64,000 nucleotides of DNA from Mogibacterium sp. (GTDB lineage: Bacteria > Bacillota > Clostridia > Peptostreptococcales > Anaerovoracaceae): assembly GCA_017405845.1 (NCBI GenBank), contig JAFQZQ010000040.1, positions 42,011-106,010 of the forward strand, read 5' to 3'. Shown one piece after another: positions 1 through 8,962 of this stretch (its first letter is position 1; each line of letters starts with the position of its first letter). The notes below the pieces were generated by a model. That model had not been told where the DNA came from. It saw only the letters and a program-made list of their open reading frames with translations, and ran no database searches. The position numbers and the translations under genes were made by a program.

Positions 1-1
1 G

Positions 2-1348
2 CTTCATAGATTTACATATGAAGCTGATGGTATGTCTTACAAAATCAGGGTAGGCTTTTTCAAAGGAAATACGAGTGCGGCAAGAATCAAGGAATTTGAA
101 AAGCTTATCAAAGCACATCCGGAAGGCGTGGTGATCTGGGGCAAGAATGCATCTGTGTTTGGAATGCACGGAGTGCTGCTTACCGATGTAAAAAAGGGAG
201 TGCCATATGTAATGGACTCCTGGTATAATCTCGGACCGAGAAAGTGCGGCATACAGGTTTGGGATGAATCATCGATGAAAAGCCCGGTGAGATGCACCCA
301 GTACTGGATCATTAAAGAAGTAGGATTGGCTAAGAAAGCAAAAGCTCCTGCAAAGGGCAAGCCTCTTGCGCCGATTTCAGCAAAGGATGTCGACACAAAA
401 TCCACTCTTGCAATAAAGGATCAGACGATTCCTGTAAACATTAAAGAGGGCAACAGCTTTGGCGTTGAAGGAGTAATAAGCTCAAATTACAGGATCTCCA
501 GCGTGACGGTCAAAATACTGGACTCCAATGGCAATGCGGTAATAAGCAAAACCGTAAAGCCGGAGAAATGGAACTACGATCTGGCCGGTGTTGACTCCTC
601 CATCAAATTCGGTACGTTAAGCACCGGATCATATACTTACCGTATAACTGCAAAGGATGAGCTTAAATCGAAAACCCTGACCAATGCGAAATTCACTGTA
701 TCACCTAAACCTGATACCGGAAAGAGCAAGCTTACAATATCTAAGGCGGTTTATCCTTCCGCGCTGTATCAGGGTGAGGCCTTCTCAATCAGTGGAAAGG
801 TTACATCAAACTGCAAAATCAGCAGGGTCACAGTCTCGATTACCGATAAAGAAGGTAATAAAGTATTGAGCGCCTCAGCATCGCCGTCCGCGAAAAAATA
901 TGATGTCAGCGGACTTGATGCAAGGATAAAATTCGGATCACTGAGCGCGGGAAAATATAAGTATTCTATCGTGGCAAAGGATGCAAAGCAGACGAGAACC
1001 CTTGTAAACCGCAGTTTCGAAGTAATCAAGAAACCTGTATACTCCACACTGAAAATCGAGTCGTATAACTACCCTACATCGCTTACACAAGGGAAGTCAT
1101 TCTCGATAAAAGGCAGTATCAGCTCAAACAAGAATATTGAAACAGTTACCGTGCAGGTAGTTGACAGTAACGGAAACGCTGTCTTATCTGCAACAGCAAA
1201 ACCTGCTGCGAAATCTTTCCAGGTAAAAGACCTTGATGCAAAAATCAAGTTCGGAACACTTGGAACAGGTACATACAAGTATAAGGTTGTCGCAAAGGAT
1301 ACCGTTAAGAAGCTAACACTCGTAAATAAGAGCTTCACTGTAAAGTAA
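2..1348 (+). CDS. C39-like cysteine peptidase-fold protein with three Ig-like repeats (5' truncated)
   Basis: The reading frame is open from the left edge of the window, so the true start lies outside; the first in-window ATG is at 32. The N-terminal part (to about residue 95 from that ATG) has a GMHGVLL histidine and a VMDSW aspartate, the His/Asp layout of papain-like C39 or C39-like domains; the catalytic Cys would lie upstream. After a Lys/Ala/Pro-rich linker come three tandem repeats of about 100 residues (roughly 122-225, 233-332, 339-438), each with a conserved IKFG(S/T)L...G.Y.Y...AKD core, typical of secreted Ig-like beta-sandwich domains. A secreted or surface-bound peptidase-like protein is inferred. 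Substrate is unknown. A strong hairpin terminator follows. Confidence 0.7.
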   Translation, partial: LHRFTYEADGMSYKIRVGFFKGNTSAARIKEFEKLIKAHPEGVVIWGKNASVFGMHGVLLTDVKKGVPYVMDSWYNLGPRKCGIQVWDESSMKSPVRCTQYWIIKEVGLAKKAKAPAKGKPLAPISAKDVDTKSTLAIKDQTIPVNIKEGNSFGVEGVISSNYRISSVTVKILDSNGNAVISKTVKPEKWNYDLAGVDSSIKFGTLSTGSYTYRITAKDELKSKTLTNAKFTVSPKPDTGKSKLTISKAVYPSALYQGEAFSISGKVTSNCKISRVTVSITDKEGNKVLSASASPSAKKYDVSGLDARIKFGSLSAGKYKYSIVAKDAKQTRTLVNRSFEVIKKPVYSTLKIESYNYPTSLTQGKSFSIKGSISSNKNIETVTVQVVDSNGNAVLSATAKPAAKSFQVKDLDAKIKFGTLGTGTYKYKVVAKDTVKKLTLVNKSFTVK

Positions 1349-1398
1349 CGGCATTCCATGCGACCGGCGATATACGTTCCGGTCAAACGAAATCAATA

Positions 1399-1430
1399 AA
1401 AATGGATCAGATTGCTCTGATCCATTTTTG
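1399..1430. terminator. Bidirectional rho-independent terminator
   Basis: A 13-bp perfect stem (1399-1411 with 1416-1428) and a TTGC loop, with A-tract on the left and T-tract on the right, sits between two convergent genes and can stop transcription from both sides. Confidence 0.85.
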
Positions 1431-1448
1431 TTGTTATGACAAATTGTT

Positions 1449-2759
1449 TTATTTAGCAATGTAACGGGACTCGATGTAGTATCTCTTCTCGTTTGCTTCG
1501 CCCATCGAGAATGTCTTTCTAGGAAGTGCTCCGTCTGCTGCAACAGCAGGGAAGAGCATGAACTTATCCATCGGCGGAAGCATGAATCCTGCATTGCCGT
1601 CTCTTACAGACAGCTTCTCAACAGCCGCTGTGCCGTGAATATAGTCGATATCACAGACTTTTTCCTCCTTGACCATAATATCAAGGGCTGTCTGCAGTGC
1701 GCCTACCTCAAGCTTGTTTTCAGGCTGCTCGATGATGATCTTGCCTCTCTGAGCGCCGGTGATGTAAGGAATCTCAAATGCGCCTTCAGGTACTGCTGCA
1801 TCAGCGTCAGCGAGATATGCTTTGCCGTTGAGCTTGTTAAGATGCTCGAGAAGATGATTTACGAGATCCATTCCGGACTGACCCTGGTTTGCGAAAATGA
1901 CTCTGTGAATAGGCTCGAACACGATGCCGTCATCGTGGATGTTTTCGATCTCGCAGAGAGCGTATCTTGCCGGATGAACTTCGATCTCTTCAGGTGTAAG
2001 TGTCTTCTTGATGTTTTCCCATGCTGTCTTAGCTGTAGCGAGGGAGTGGTTTCCGTCTCCCATAGCCTGGAAGATGACATGGCCGGCGCCGTATTTCTCT
2101 TCAGCCTTATCGTAAAGTACCGAGAGAGCTTCCTTTGCGCCTTCGAGGTTTTTCTCTTCGATGAACGAACCTGTAATGTGTCCGCCGTCCATCATGAGGT
2201 CTGTGTCATAGATGACTTCCTTTGGTGCATCTACGAGAGGCTCGATAACTGTCTTTTCAGGGTCATCGATCAGGATGAGGATATGTGGCATTTCGATAGG
2301 TGCGTCTCCTCTGATTCTCAGACGAGGCGGTATACGCTCTACTACTGTGCCTTCTGTAGCTCTTGTGAGTGAATTTGAACCCTTGCTGAAGTCATATGCT
2401 TCGAGGTCTGTTGCAATCACGAGACCAAGGCGGGAACGTCCTTCAGCTGTTCTCTTGATAAGCATGCAGCCCGGAGCCATCTTTCTGAGAGTTCCGTCAG
2501 CGAGATACTTATCCATTGCAGCGCGGATATCCTTTATTCTTTCAGCTTCACCCGGCTTGTCGAGGTAAAGCTCCGGAAGCATCAGTCTGAGAGTCGATGG
2601 CGCGTCGCCTACGATCTCTTCGACCTTATCCCAGTACTCAGGCTCGGATGTGAACTGGTCGCAGGCTACTACAGCCCATTTGTAATAGTCTGTGCCTTCT
2701 TTTGGAAGCATGATCTCAGGAACATGCAGACCGAATTTGCTCCAATCATATTTTGCCAT
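1449..2759 (-). CDS. DUF1015 family protein
   Basis: 436 aa, starting MAKYDWSKFGLHVPEIMLP and containing the family-typical stretches VACDQFTSEPEYW near residue 32 and AMGDGNHSLATAKTAW near residue 233. DUF1015 proteins are widespread in anaerobic Bacillota, and their biochemical role is not established. No signal peptide or membrane segment is visible, so it is probably cytosolic. It is a single-gene unit, convergent with the peptidase-like gene and divergent from the aminotransferase. The reverse-strand sequence before the start carries a GGAGG ribosome binding site about 7 nt upstream. The family call is confident; function is unknown. Confidence 0.85.
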   Translation of the reverse strand: MAKYDWSKFGLHVPEIMLPKEGTDYYKWAVVACDQFTSEPEYWDKVEEIVGDAPSTLRLMLPELYLDKPGEAERIKDIRAAMDKYLADGTLRKMAPGCMLIKRTAEGRSRLGLVIATDLEAYDFSKGSNSLTRATEGTVVERIPPRLRIRGDAPIEMPHILILIDDPEKTVIEPLVDAPKEVIYDTDLMMDGGHITGSFIEEKNLEGAKEALSVLYDKAEEKYGAGHVIFQAMGDGNHSLATAKTAWENIKKTLTPEEIEVHPARYALCEIENIHDDGIVFEPIHRVIFANQGQSGMDLVNHLLEHLNKLNGKAYLADADAAVPEGAFEIPYITGAQRGKIIIEQPENKLEVGALQTALDIMVKEEKVCDIDYIHGTAAVEKLSVRDGNAGFMLPPMDKFMLFPAVAADGALPRKTFSMGEANEKRYYIESRYIAK

Positions 2760-2955
2760 AGGTATTCCTCCAATTTTTGAAACAATAGGGTAATATACGC
2801 TTGCTGCACATGCTGCAAAGCGCTATTCTGATGAGTTAATTATCTGACAAAAAGTGATATATTGCAAGTTTATATGTGATACAATTAATACAGTACAAGA
2901 GCGTTTTTACAATAAAATAATGCTTAAAAATAACTTTTGCTCAGGAGGTATACTA

Positions 2956-4152
2956 ATGATTTCCAAAGCAATGGAGCCTTTTCTTGCGGGCAGTTCGCAA
3001 ATCAGAGCGATGTTCGAAGAGGGAAAGAAAATGGCTAAGGTTTATGGACCTGAAAACGTCTATGACTTCAGCATCGGTAATCCGGGACTGAAGCCGCCAC
3101 AAGAGGTTTTCGACGCCATAGACGAGATCAACCATACACTCGACCCGCTCTTCGTTCATGGATATCCATCAAATGCGGGCTATGAGTCGACAAGAAAGGC
3201 TATAGCTGACGATCTCAATGAGAGAGCAGGTGGTGATTACTTCGATCCGGATCATATAATCATGTCGTGCGGAGCTGCGTACTCCATCAACATGATAAAT
3301 AAATGCATCTTCGATCCCGGTGATAAGCTTGTGGTATTTGCTCCGTATTTTGTGGAGTACGGCAACTGGGCGCGTAACTGGGGCGCTGATACGATCGTTG
3401 TACCTGCAAATGAAGATCTCGACTTTGACCCTGACGCAGAGGCTCTCAGAGAGCTTCTCGTTCCGGAAGTTAAGGGCGTAATGCTCAATAACCCTAACAA
3501 CCCAACAGGCAAGATCTATTCCAGAAAAGCTCTTGATGCTGTTGCAGATGTACTGAGAGAAGCAGAGGAGAAGTTCGGCCACACGATCTATCTTATCTGC
3601 GATGAGCCATACAGAGAACTGGTTTATAACGATGCTGAGGTACCGTTCCCGGGAGATTATTACGCTGATTCACTGATCGCTTACTCCTGGTCGAAATCAC
3701 TGTCGATGCCGGGTGACCGTATCGGATATGTAGCTGTACCGAAGTGTGCTGAAGGGCATGAGGAACTCAGCCAGGCGTTAATTGTTGCCGGAAGAGTACT
3801 CGGAGGAACCAACGCACCGACCATCCAGGAACTCATAGTAGAGAGATGCCTTAAGGCAAGATCAGATCTCGATTACTATAAGAAAAATGCTAAAGACCTG
3901 TACGAAATAATTAACGAAGCAGGGCTCAAAGCACTTTATCCTCAGGGTGCATTTTACATGTGGATCAAGTCGCCGGTAGAGAACGAGCTGGAGTTTGTTA
4001 ACGCAGCCAAGGAGGAGAGAATACTTATCACTCCGGGACGTGCATTTGCCGGACCGGGATGGGTGAGAGCTTCCTTCTGCGGAAAGAACGAGACCATACA
4101 GAGATCCAGAGAATCATGGATGAATCTCGGAAAGAAATTCGGACTGATTTAG
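2956..4152 (+). CDS. Pyridoxal-phosphate-dependent aminotransferase class I (aspartate-aminotransferase-like)
   Basis: 398 aa. Fold type I aminotransferase: NNPNNPTG motif at 178-185, the ICDEPY aspartate near 216, and SWSKS with the Schiff-base Lys247, followed by the PGDRIGY arginine. It transfers amino groups between an amino acid and a 2-oxo acid; substrate cannot be read from sequence, aspartate being the commonest choice for this subgroup. An upstream in-frame ATG exists at 2854, but the ATG at 2956 has AGGAGG 7 nt before it and begins the conserved region, so that start was chosen. It is monocistronic, with a terminator directly after the stop. Confidence 0.88.
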   Translation: MISKAMEPFLAGSSQIRAMFEEGKKMAKVYGPENVYDFSIGNPGLKPPQEVFDAIDEINHTLDPLFVHGYPSNAGYESTRKAIADDLNERAGGDYFDPDHIIMSCGAAYSINMINKCIFDPGDKLVVFAPYFVEYGNWARNWGADTIVVPANEDLDFDPDAEALRELLVPEVKGVMLNNPNNPTGKIYSRKALDAVADVLREAEEKFGHTIYLICDEPYRELVYNDAEVPFPGDYYADSLIAYSWSKSLSMPGDRIGYVAVPKCAEGHEELSQALIVAGRVLGGTNAPTIQELIVERCLKARSDLDYYKKNAKDLYEIINEAGLKALYPQGAFYMWIKSPVENELEFVNAAKEERILITPGRAFAGPGWVRASFCGKNETIQRSRESWMNLGKKFGLI

Positions 4153-4171
4153 CAGCTCGGAAAAATGCAAC

Positions 4172-4199
4172 AAAATACCGCCCTGCCGGGCGGTGTTTT
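4172..4199. terminator. Bidirectional rho-independent terminator
   Basis: Stem ACCGCCC (4177-4183) with GGGCGGT (4188-4194), extended by A/T pairs on both sides, between the convergent aminotransferase and butyrate kinase genes. Confidence 0.85.
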
Positions 4200-4210
4200 A
4201 TTGTCGCTAT

Positions 4211-5350
4211 TTAACGGGCAGGAGCGGTGCCTGGTTCGACTCCCGGATAGATGCGGATGCGGTCTTTGGCCGTAGCAGCTATTTCTCCGAAATCCTGAAG
4301 AACTTCTTCTCCTCTGAGAACTCTGAGGCAACCGGCTGCGAGCGCTTCCATCTCGTATTCACCTGCCATTACTTCGACAGGGCAGATGAACTCAACATGC
4401 TCCTTGATGTAATCCGAAACATACTTGGAGTAGGAGATGCCGCCTGTCAGGATTATACGGTCAACTTTGCCGCTTACTGTTGCAGCGAGCTTTGCGATAT
4501 CCTTGGCAACATTGAGGCACATAGCTTCATATACGATAGCAGCATAGCCGTCTCCGTCAGCAATCATCTTTTCTACAGTACGCGCATCAGCGGTACCGAG
4601 GTGAGCGATGAGGCCGCCCTTGCCGTGGAACAGCTTCATGGCTTCTTTATAGGAATACTTACCGCTGTAGCAGAGATCGACGAGACGCTTTGCGCTTACG
4701 CCGCCGCCTCTCTCCGGAGTGAAATTGCCTTCATCATCGTTGACGCTGTCGATATTGACTCCGTCCTTATAAAGTCTTACAGAACTTCCACCGCCAAGGT
4801 GCGCAACTATGAAAGTGCACTCGTCAAACTTCTTTCCAAGCTTTTCCTCTGCGCACTTGATGGCCATGGCTCTTGTATTAAGAGTGTGGCCTACTGTGAA
4901 ATGAGGAAGTTCAGGAACTCCGCTGACTCTTGCTACAGGCATCTTTTCATCTGTACCGATCGCATCGTAAATGCATACAGGGATGCCGAGCTCTTTGCTG
5001 AGGTCGAAGGCTATCATGCTTCCGATAAGGGAAGGGTGCTTTGCAAGATCTTCAGGTCTTGTGAGGAAGTCGATCATCGCCTGATCGATGCCGATGGCAC
5101 CGTGAGGGCAAGGAACGATATTTCCACCTCTTGATACTGCGGCTGTCAGCGAGGAGATGCTCACTCCGTTTGCCTCAAGAGACTCTTTGATCTTGTCATA
5201 TCTGAACTCGTATTGCTCAGTAACGTCTCCGAATGGCGCGAGCTCTTCAGTTGAATGGCGGATGGTGTCGTTGAAAACTTCTTTGTCATCGTCATAAACT
5301 GCGATCTTGCTCGATGTAGAGCCAAGATTCATTACCAGAATTCTTTCCAT
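4211..5350 (-). CDS. buk: Butyrate kinase
   Basis: 379 aa, ASKHA-fold acetate/butyrate kinase family. The phosphate-binding NLGSTSSK motif is at 8-15; the central HLGGGSSV and the ILTGGISYS motif are present. Butyrate kinase interconverts butyryl phosphate plus ADP and butyrate plus ATP, the last step of one fermentative butyrate route, and related kinases act on branched-chain acids. Start is supported by AGGAGG 7 nt upstream. The usual partner, phosphotransbutyrylase, is not beside it. The next gene on the same strand upstream is the uracil permease, 16 nt away, so the two may be co-transcribed. Roughly 20 residues longer than typical family members, at the C-terminus. Confidence 0.92.
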   Translation of the reverse strand: MERILVMNLGSTSSKIAVYDDDKEVFNDTIRHSTEELAPFGDVTEQYEFRYDKIKESLEANGVSISSLTAAVSRGGNIVPCPHGAIGIDQAMIDFLTRPEDLAKHPSLIGSMIAFDLSKELGIPVCIYDAIGTDEKMPVARVSGVPELPHFTVGHTLNTRAMAIKCAEEKLGKKFDECTFIVAHLGGGSSVRLYKDGVNIDSVNDDEGNFTPERGGGVSAKRLVDLCYSGKYSYKEAMKLFHGKGGLIAHLGTADARTVEKMIADGDGYAAIVYEAMCLNVAKDIAKLAATVSGKVDRIILTGGISYSKYVSDYIKEHVEFICPVEVMAGEYEMEALAAGCLRVLRGEEVLQDFGEIAATAKDRIRIYPGVEPGTAPAR

Positions 5351-5366
5351 GAATTTCCTCCTGTTG

Positions 5367-6698
5367 TTATCTTGTTGATGCGAACGTCTTGAGTTTCTCC
5401 TGATCTTCTTCTACTTCATCATACTCATTGGTGAGTTTGTATTTGTCGAGCAGGTACATGATGAGTCCGAGCAGCATGCCTACTACGGCAGCAAGGCTCA
5501 TTCCCTTAAGCTGAACCTGTCCGAGATTGATTGCGATACCCGAGAGACCTACTACGAATACTACTGAAGTCATCGCGAGGTTGCGTGCTTTTGAATAATC
5601 GATCTTGGAGTCAACCATCAGTCTGATTCCGGATGCTCCGATCATTCCGTAGAGCAGGAAGCTCACGCCGCCCATGACAGGTCCGGGAATAGTCTGGATA
5701 AGAGCCGAAGCCTTGCCGATGAACGAGAGGAAGATCGAGAATACAGCAGCTCCTCCGATTACCCATACGCTGTAAACCTTTGTGATGGCCATTACGCCGA
5801 TGTTCTCACCGTATGTGGTGGTAGGGCAGGATCCGCAGAATCCGGAGAGTGCTGTGGAGAATCCGTCAGCAAACATCGATCTGTGAAGTCCCGGATCTTT
5901 AAGAAGATCTTTGCCTACGACCTCAGATGTGACAACCTGGTGTCCGATGTGCTCGGAAACGACTACCAGCGTTGCCGGGATAATGACTGCAATCGCCTGT
6001 GCGCTCCATTTAGGTGTCTGGAAGGCAGGGAGTTCGAATAAGCTTGCGTCTCCAACCGAGCTGAAGTCTACAAGCCCGAAAATGAGAGCCAGCACATATC
6101 CTGAAATGATAGCGATCAGGATTGCGATAGCGCTCGCGAATCCTCTGTAGAGAACTCCGCCGAATATGGCCAAAAGCAGTGTTACCAGGAATACGATAAG
6201 TACTTTAGGATCAATATTCTGTACCATTGCCATGTTTTCATCGAGAAGGCCGGCTGTCTGTGCAGCACTTCCGGCAAGCTCGAGACCGATCAGGGCTACA
6301 ATAGGGCCCATCGCAGCAGGCGGAAGGACGGCGTCGATCCATCTTGTTCCTACAAGTTTGATGATACCCGCTACACAGCACATCAGGAGACCCGTGACGA
6401 CGAATCCGCCGAGTGCATATCTGTAGCCGAGATCAGGCTGTGCGATGACTATAAGAGCCGGCGAAATGAATGCAAATGATGAACCGAGGTATGCAGGTGC
6501 TCCTCCCTTTGTTACAAAAATAAAGATAAGTGTTCCGATGCCATTCATGAGCAGGGCGATGGAAGGACTTATCCCGAGAATGTAAGGAACGAGAACTGAA
6601 GCACTGAACATTGCAAATGTGTGCTGGATGGAGAGAGGAATACCTTTGCTAAGAGGCACCTTCTCCTGGATCTGGATGATCTGTCTTGTTTTAGCCAT
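5367..6698 (-). CDS. uraA: Uracil/xanthine permease (NCS2 family)
   Basis: 443 aa integral membrane transporter of the nucleobase:cation symporter-2 family, with about 12-14 hydrophobic segments. The family motif region GENIGVMAITKVYS and the S-EHIGHQVVTSEVVGKDL stretch place it close to uracil permeases (UraA/PyrP). It imports uracil (possibly xanthine) with protons. The frame is open further upstream, but the MAKTRQIIQ start at 6698 matches where family members begin and lies downstream of a good promoter (6747-6775). The leader is only about 40-50 nt, too short for a PyrR attenuator. Likely read through into butyrate kinase. Confidence 0.88.
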   Translation of the reverse strand: MAKTRQIIQIQEKVPLSKGIPLSIQHTFAMFSASVLVPYILGISPSIALLMNGIGTLIFIFVTKGGAPAYLGSSFAFISPALIVIAQPDLGYRYALGGFVVTGLLMCCVAGIIKLVGTRWIDAVLPPAAMGPIVALIGLELAGSAAQTAGLLDENMAMVQNIDPKVLIVFLVTLLLAIFGGVLYRGFASAIAILIAIISGYVLALIFGLVDFSSVGDASLFELPAFQTPKWSAQAIAVIIPATLVVVSEHIGHQVVTSEVVGKDLLKDPGLHRSMFADGFSTALSGFCGSCPTTTYGENIGVMAITKVYSVWVIGGAAVFSIFLSFIGKASALIQTIPGPVMGGVSFLLYGMIGASGIRLMVDSKIDYSKARNLAMTSVVFVVGLSGIAINLGQVQLKGMSLAAVVGMLLGLIMYLLDKYKLTNEYDEVEEDQEKLKTFASTR

Positions 6699-6746
6699 AA
6701 ATGTCTCTCTTTCGTTAGATCTCTTTTCTGTTAAAATATCACGACA

Positions 6747-6775
6747 ATTATACTGATGCATTTGTGGCTTAACAA
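6747..6775 (-). promoter_or_regulatory. Promoter of the uracil permease gene
   Basis: On the minus strand, -35 TTGTTA (6770-6775) and -10 TATAAT (6747-6752) are 17 nt apart, about 50 nt before the uraA start. Confidence 0.7.
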
Positions 6776-6835
6776 TAGTTAATAATACAGTATCTTGTAT
6801 TAAAAAAAGAAAAAAGATGATAATATTAAACATAT

Positions 6836-7999
6836 ATGGGAAACAAAATAGACGATAAAATTTTACAGGAAGCAAAGGAAAAACTTGCTTGTCACATAGA
6901 GCCTCCTAAACCAAAGGCTCCCGATTTTGTTGACTCTACGGGCAAGGTTCTTCTTACGCAGATGACAAGTGCAGGCGGTTGAGGCGCCAAAATAGGGCCG
7001 GGAGTCCTATCAAACATTCTGGCGGGTCTGCCTAAGATAAGTGACCCGCGTATTCTGGTTGGCTTTGAGAGCAGCGATGATGCCTGCGTTTATAAGCTTA
7101 CCGACGATATCGCGATAATCAACACTGTGGATTTCTTTCCTCCAATAGTGGATGATCCTTACATGTTCGGACAGATTGCTGCTGCCAACGCCCTCAGCGA
7201 TGTTTACGCGATGGGAGGACAGCCAAAACTGGCAATGAATCTGCTGACATTCCCTAACGGAAAGCTGCCGCTCGATGCGGTAAAGGGGATACTTGAAGGC
7301 GGAAACGACAAGGTCTGTGAAGCCGGTGCTACGATAGTAGGCGGTCACAGCATAGACGATAAGGAACCGAAGTACGGTCTGTCCATTACGGGCTTTGCTC
7401 ATCCGGATGACATACTCAGCAACAGCGCGTGTGCCGGCGATCTGCTGGTAATAACCAAGAAAATCGGAACAGGCGTGCTTACTACTGCTGCAAAGGTCGA
7501 TCTGCTCACGGAAGAGGAGAATGTGGAAATAGAGGCGACGATGGCCTTCCTCAATAAATATGCCTGGGAGGCTATGCAGGGAGTCAAGGTCGACGGATGT
7601 ACCGACATAACCGGATTCGGCCTTATGGGACACGCGGCAGAGATGGCCAGGGCAGGTGGCGTAACACTTGAGCTCTACAGCCATAAGGTGCCTATATTCC
7701 CAAGAGCGTTGGAGATGGCAACGATGGGTATCATACCTGCCGGCGCATACCGCAACATGGATTATGTTGGAGCCGAGGTAATGGAATTCCTTTCGAAAGA
7801 TCCTAACAGAGACGCAGACCTGAGAGCCCGTATTGATTGTCTCTATGATCCGCAGTCATCAGGAGGCCTTCTCATAGCAGCTAAAGAAAGCGAGATGCCA
7901 AGACTTATAGAACAGCTGGGCGAGAGGGGATGCGAGACTGAAATCATCGGTTGCTTCAAGCCGGGCAACGGCAGATATTCTGTAGAGATACACGACTGA
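6836..7999 (+). CDS. selD: Selenide, water dikinase SelD, predicted selenoprotein with in-frame UGA (Sec49)
   Basis: 387 aa when the UGA at 6980-6982 is read as selenocysteine. SelD makes selenophosphate from selenide and ATP, the selenium donor for Sec-tRNA synthesis. The region around the UGA reads LTQMTSAGG-U-GAKIGP, matching E. coli SelD LTQYSHGAGCGCKISP, so the UGA replaces catalytic Cys17 and Lys52 matches Lys20. The frame stays open on both sides: 48 codons before the UGA down from ATG 6836 (an in-frame TAA at 6827 bounds it) and 338 after. Downstream are NTVDFFPPIVDDP, GGHSID, CTDITGFGLMGH and DPQSSGGLL. A hairpin lies 9 nt after the UGA. A start at GTG 7127 would lose the active site. 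Confidence 0.93.
6980..7010 (+). promoter_or_regulatory. Sec-UGA codon and putative bacterial SECIS hairpin in selD
   Basis: UGA at 6980-6982 is followed after 9 nt by a stem ATAGG (6992-6996) with CCTAT (7006-7010), extendable by a G-U pair, with a G-rich loop of about 7 nt. The position just downstream of the UGA and a G in the loop agree with bacterial SECIS elements that recruit SelB. The stem is short and only inferred by eye. Confidence 0.55.
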
Positions 8000-8013
8000 T
8001 CAATAAATAAAAG

Positions 8014-8045
8014 AACGGTGTTCCCTTTTGCGGAACACCGTTTTT
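8014..8045. terminator. Bidirectional rho-independent terminator
   Basis: An 11-bp perfect stem, AACGGTGTTCC (8014-8024) with its complement (8032-8042), and a T-tract separates the convergent selD and LysR genes. Confidence 0.88.
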
Positions 8046-8066
8046 AGTGCTTGTTGTTTCTGCTTG

Positions 8067-8954
8067 CTATTTGCTCTTTACCTGCGACTTTACGTATAAG
8101 CTGAAAGCTTCAGCAGCAGGGGAGAACGATGTGCTCTTCAGATTGATCATGTAGAAGACGCGGTCCTCGTTGAAATCCTTTATATCAGCGACTTTGACTC
8201 TTCCACTGAGGGATGATGCTACCTTTTCAGAGATAATGGCAACACCCAATCCGACCTCGACCGAGCGAATCATGGTATCCATGTCATCTACAAGAGCAGC
8301 TACATCGAAATCTTCTTTTTCGTAACCGGATTTGAGAGCTGACTGTTCAAATGCTCTGCGCGTAGCTGAGCCTGTCTCGCGCCATATGAACGGATATGAA
8401 ATCGCATCGGCAAGAGTTATGATGGATGGGATGTCATAATCGACAGGTGCGATGAGAACCGCCTTGTCCACTGCGATCTTTGTGCACTCAATTGAAGATG
8501 ACGCGACCTTTTCACCTATGAATCCTATTTCACCTCTGCGCTCGGCAATATTGTCGATGACAGTCTGTGTGTCCGATACGGAAACATAGTACTGTATTCC
8601 GGAGTGGCTCTTGCGGAACCCCGCTAAAAAATCAGGCAGGAAGGTGACACTTGGGATCGAAGAGGTCTGAATCTCAAGTATTCCACCCAGATCCTCATCG
8701 TTGTCGTTAAGCGCATCAAAAGCCTGAGCACGCGCGTTGATCATCTCAACGGCATATTTATAGAACTTGCTGCCCTGCGGAGTCATCTCAACAACTCTGC
8801 TCTTACGGTCGAGCAGTTTTACTCCGAGCTCTTTCTCAAGATTACGAATGTGCGTACTGATAGTGGGCTGTGTAAAGAATGTCGCGTCTGCGGCTTTACT
8901 GAAGCTTTTATATCTCACAACATTGACAAAAGCTTCTATCTGTTTGAAATCCAT
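8067..8954 (-). CDS. LysR family transcriptional regulator (possibly selenium-metabolism associated)
   Basis: 295 aa. The N-terminal winged helix-turn-helix (residues 1-60, MDFKQIEAFVNVVRYKSFSK... then TQPTISTHI and LGVKLLDR) is classic LysR, followed by a periplasmic-binding-protein-like effector domain. Members with this N-terminal sequence are often found beside selenium genes, and this one faces selD across a shared terminator; that link is context and memory of family resemblance, not proof. It lies last in a tight minus-strand unit thrC-ACT-lysR (gaps of 6 and 8 nt), so it may instead sense an amino-acid signal. The start has an AGGAGG ribosome binding site. Confidence 0.87.
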   Translation of the reverse strand: MDFKQIEAFVNVVRYKSFSKAADATFFTQPTISTHIRNLEKELGVKLLDRKSRVVEMTPQGSKFYKYAVEMINARAQAFDALNDNDEDLGGILEIQTSSIPSVTFLPDFLAGFRKSHSGIQYYVSVSDTQTVIDNIAERRGEIGFIGEKVASSSIECTKIAVDKAVLIAPVDYDIPSIITLADAISYPFIWRETGSATRRAFEQSALKSGYEKEDFDVAALVDDMDTMIRSVEVGLGVAIISEKVASSLSGRVKVADIKDFNEDRVFYMINLKSTSFSPAAEAFSLYVKSQVKSK

Positions 8955-8962
8955 TTATCCTC

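Noticed and set aside
4193..5134. A 313-aa open frame on the plus strand opposite butyrate kinase, and a 330-aa one at 23261-24253 on the minus strand opposite selA/selB
   Set aside because: They have no family features and lie opposite confidently identified genes; they are frame shadows.
7127..7999. A 290-aa SelD starting at GTG 7127
   Set aside because: It lacks the ATP-binding and catalytic N-terminus, whereas reading through UGA 6980 gives a complete protein.
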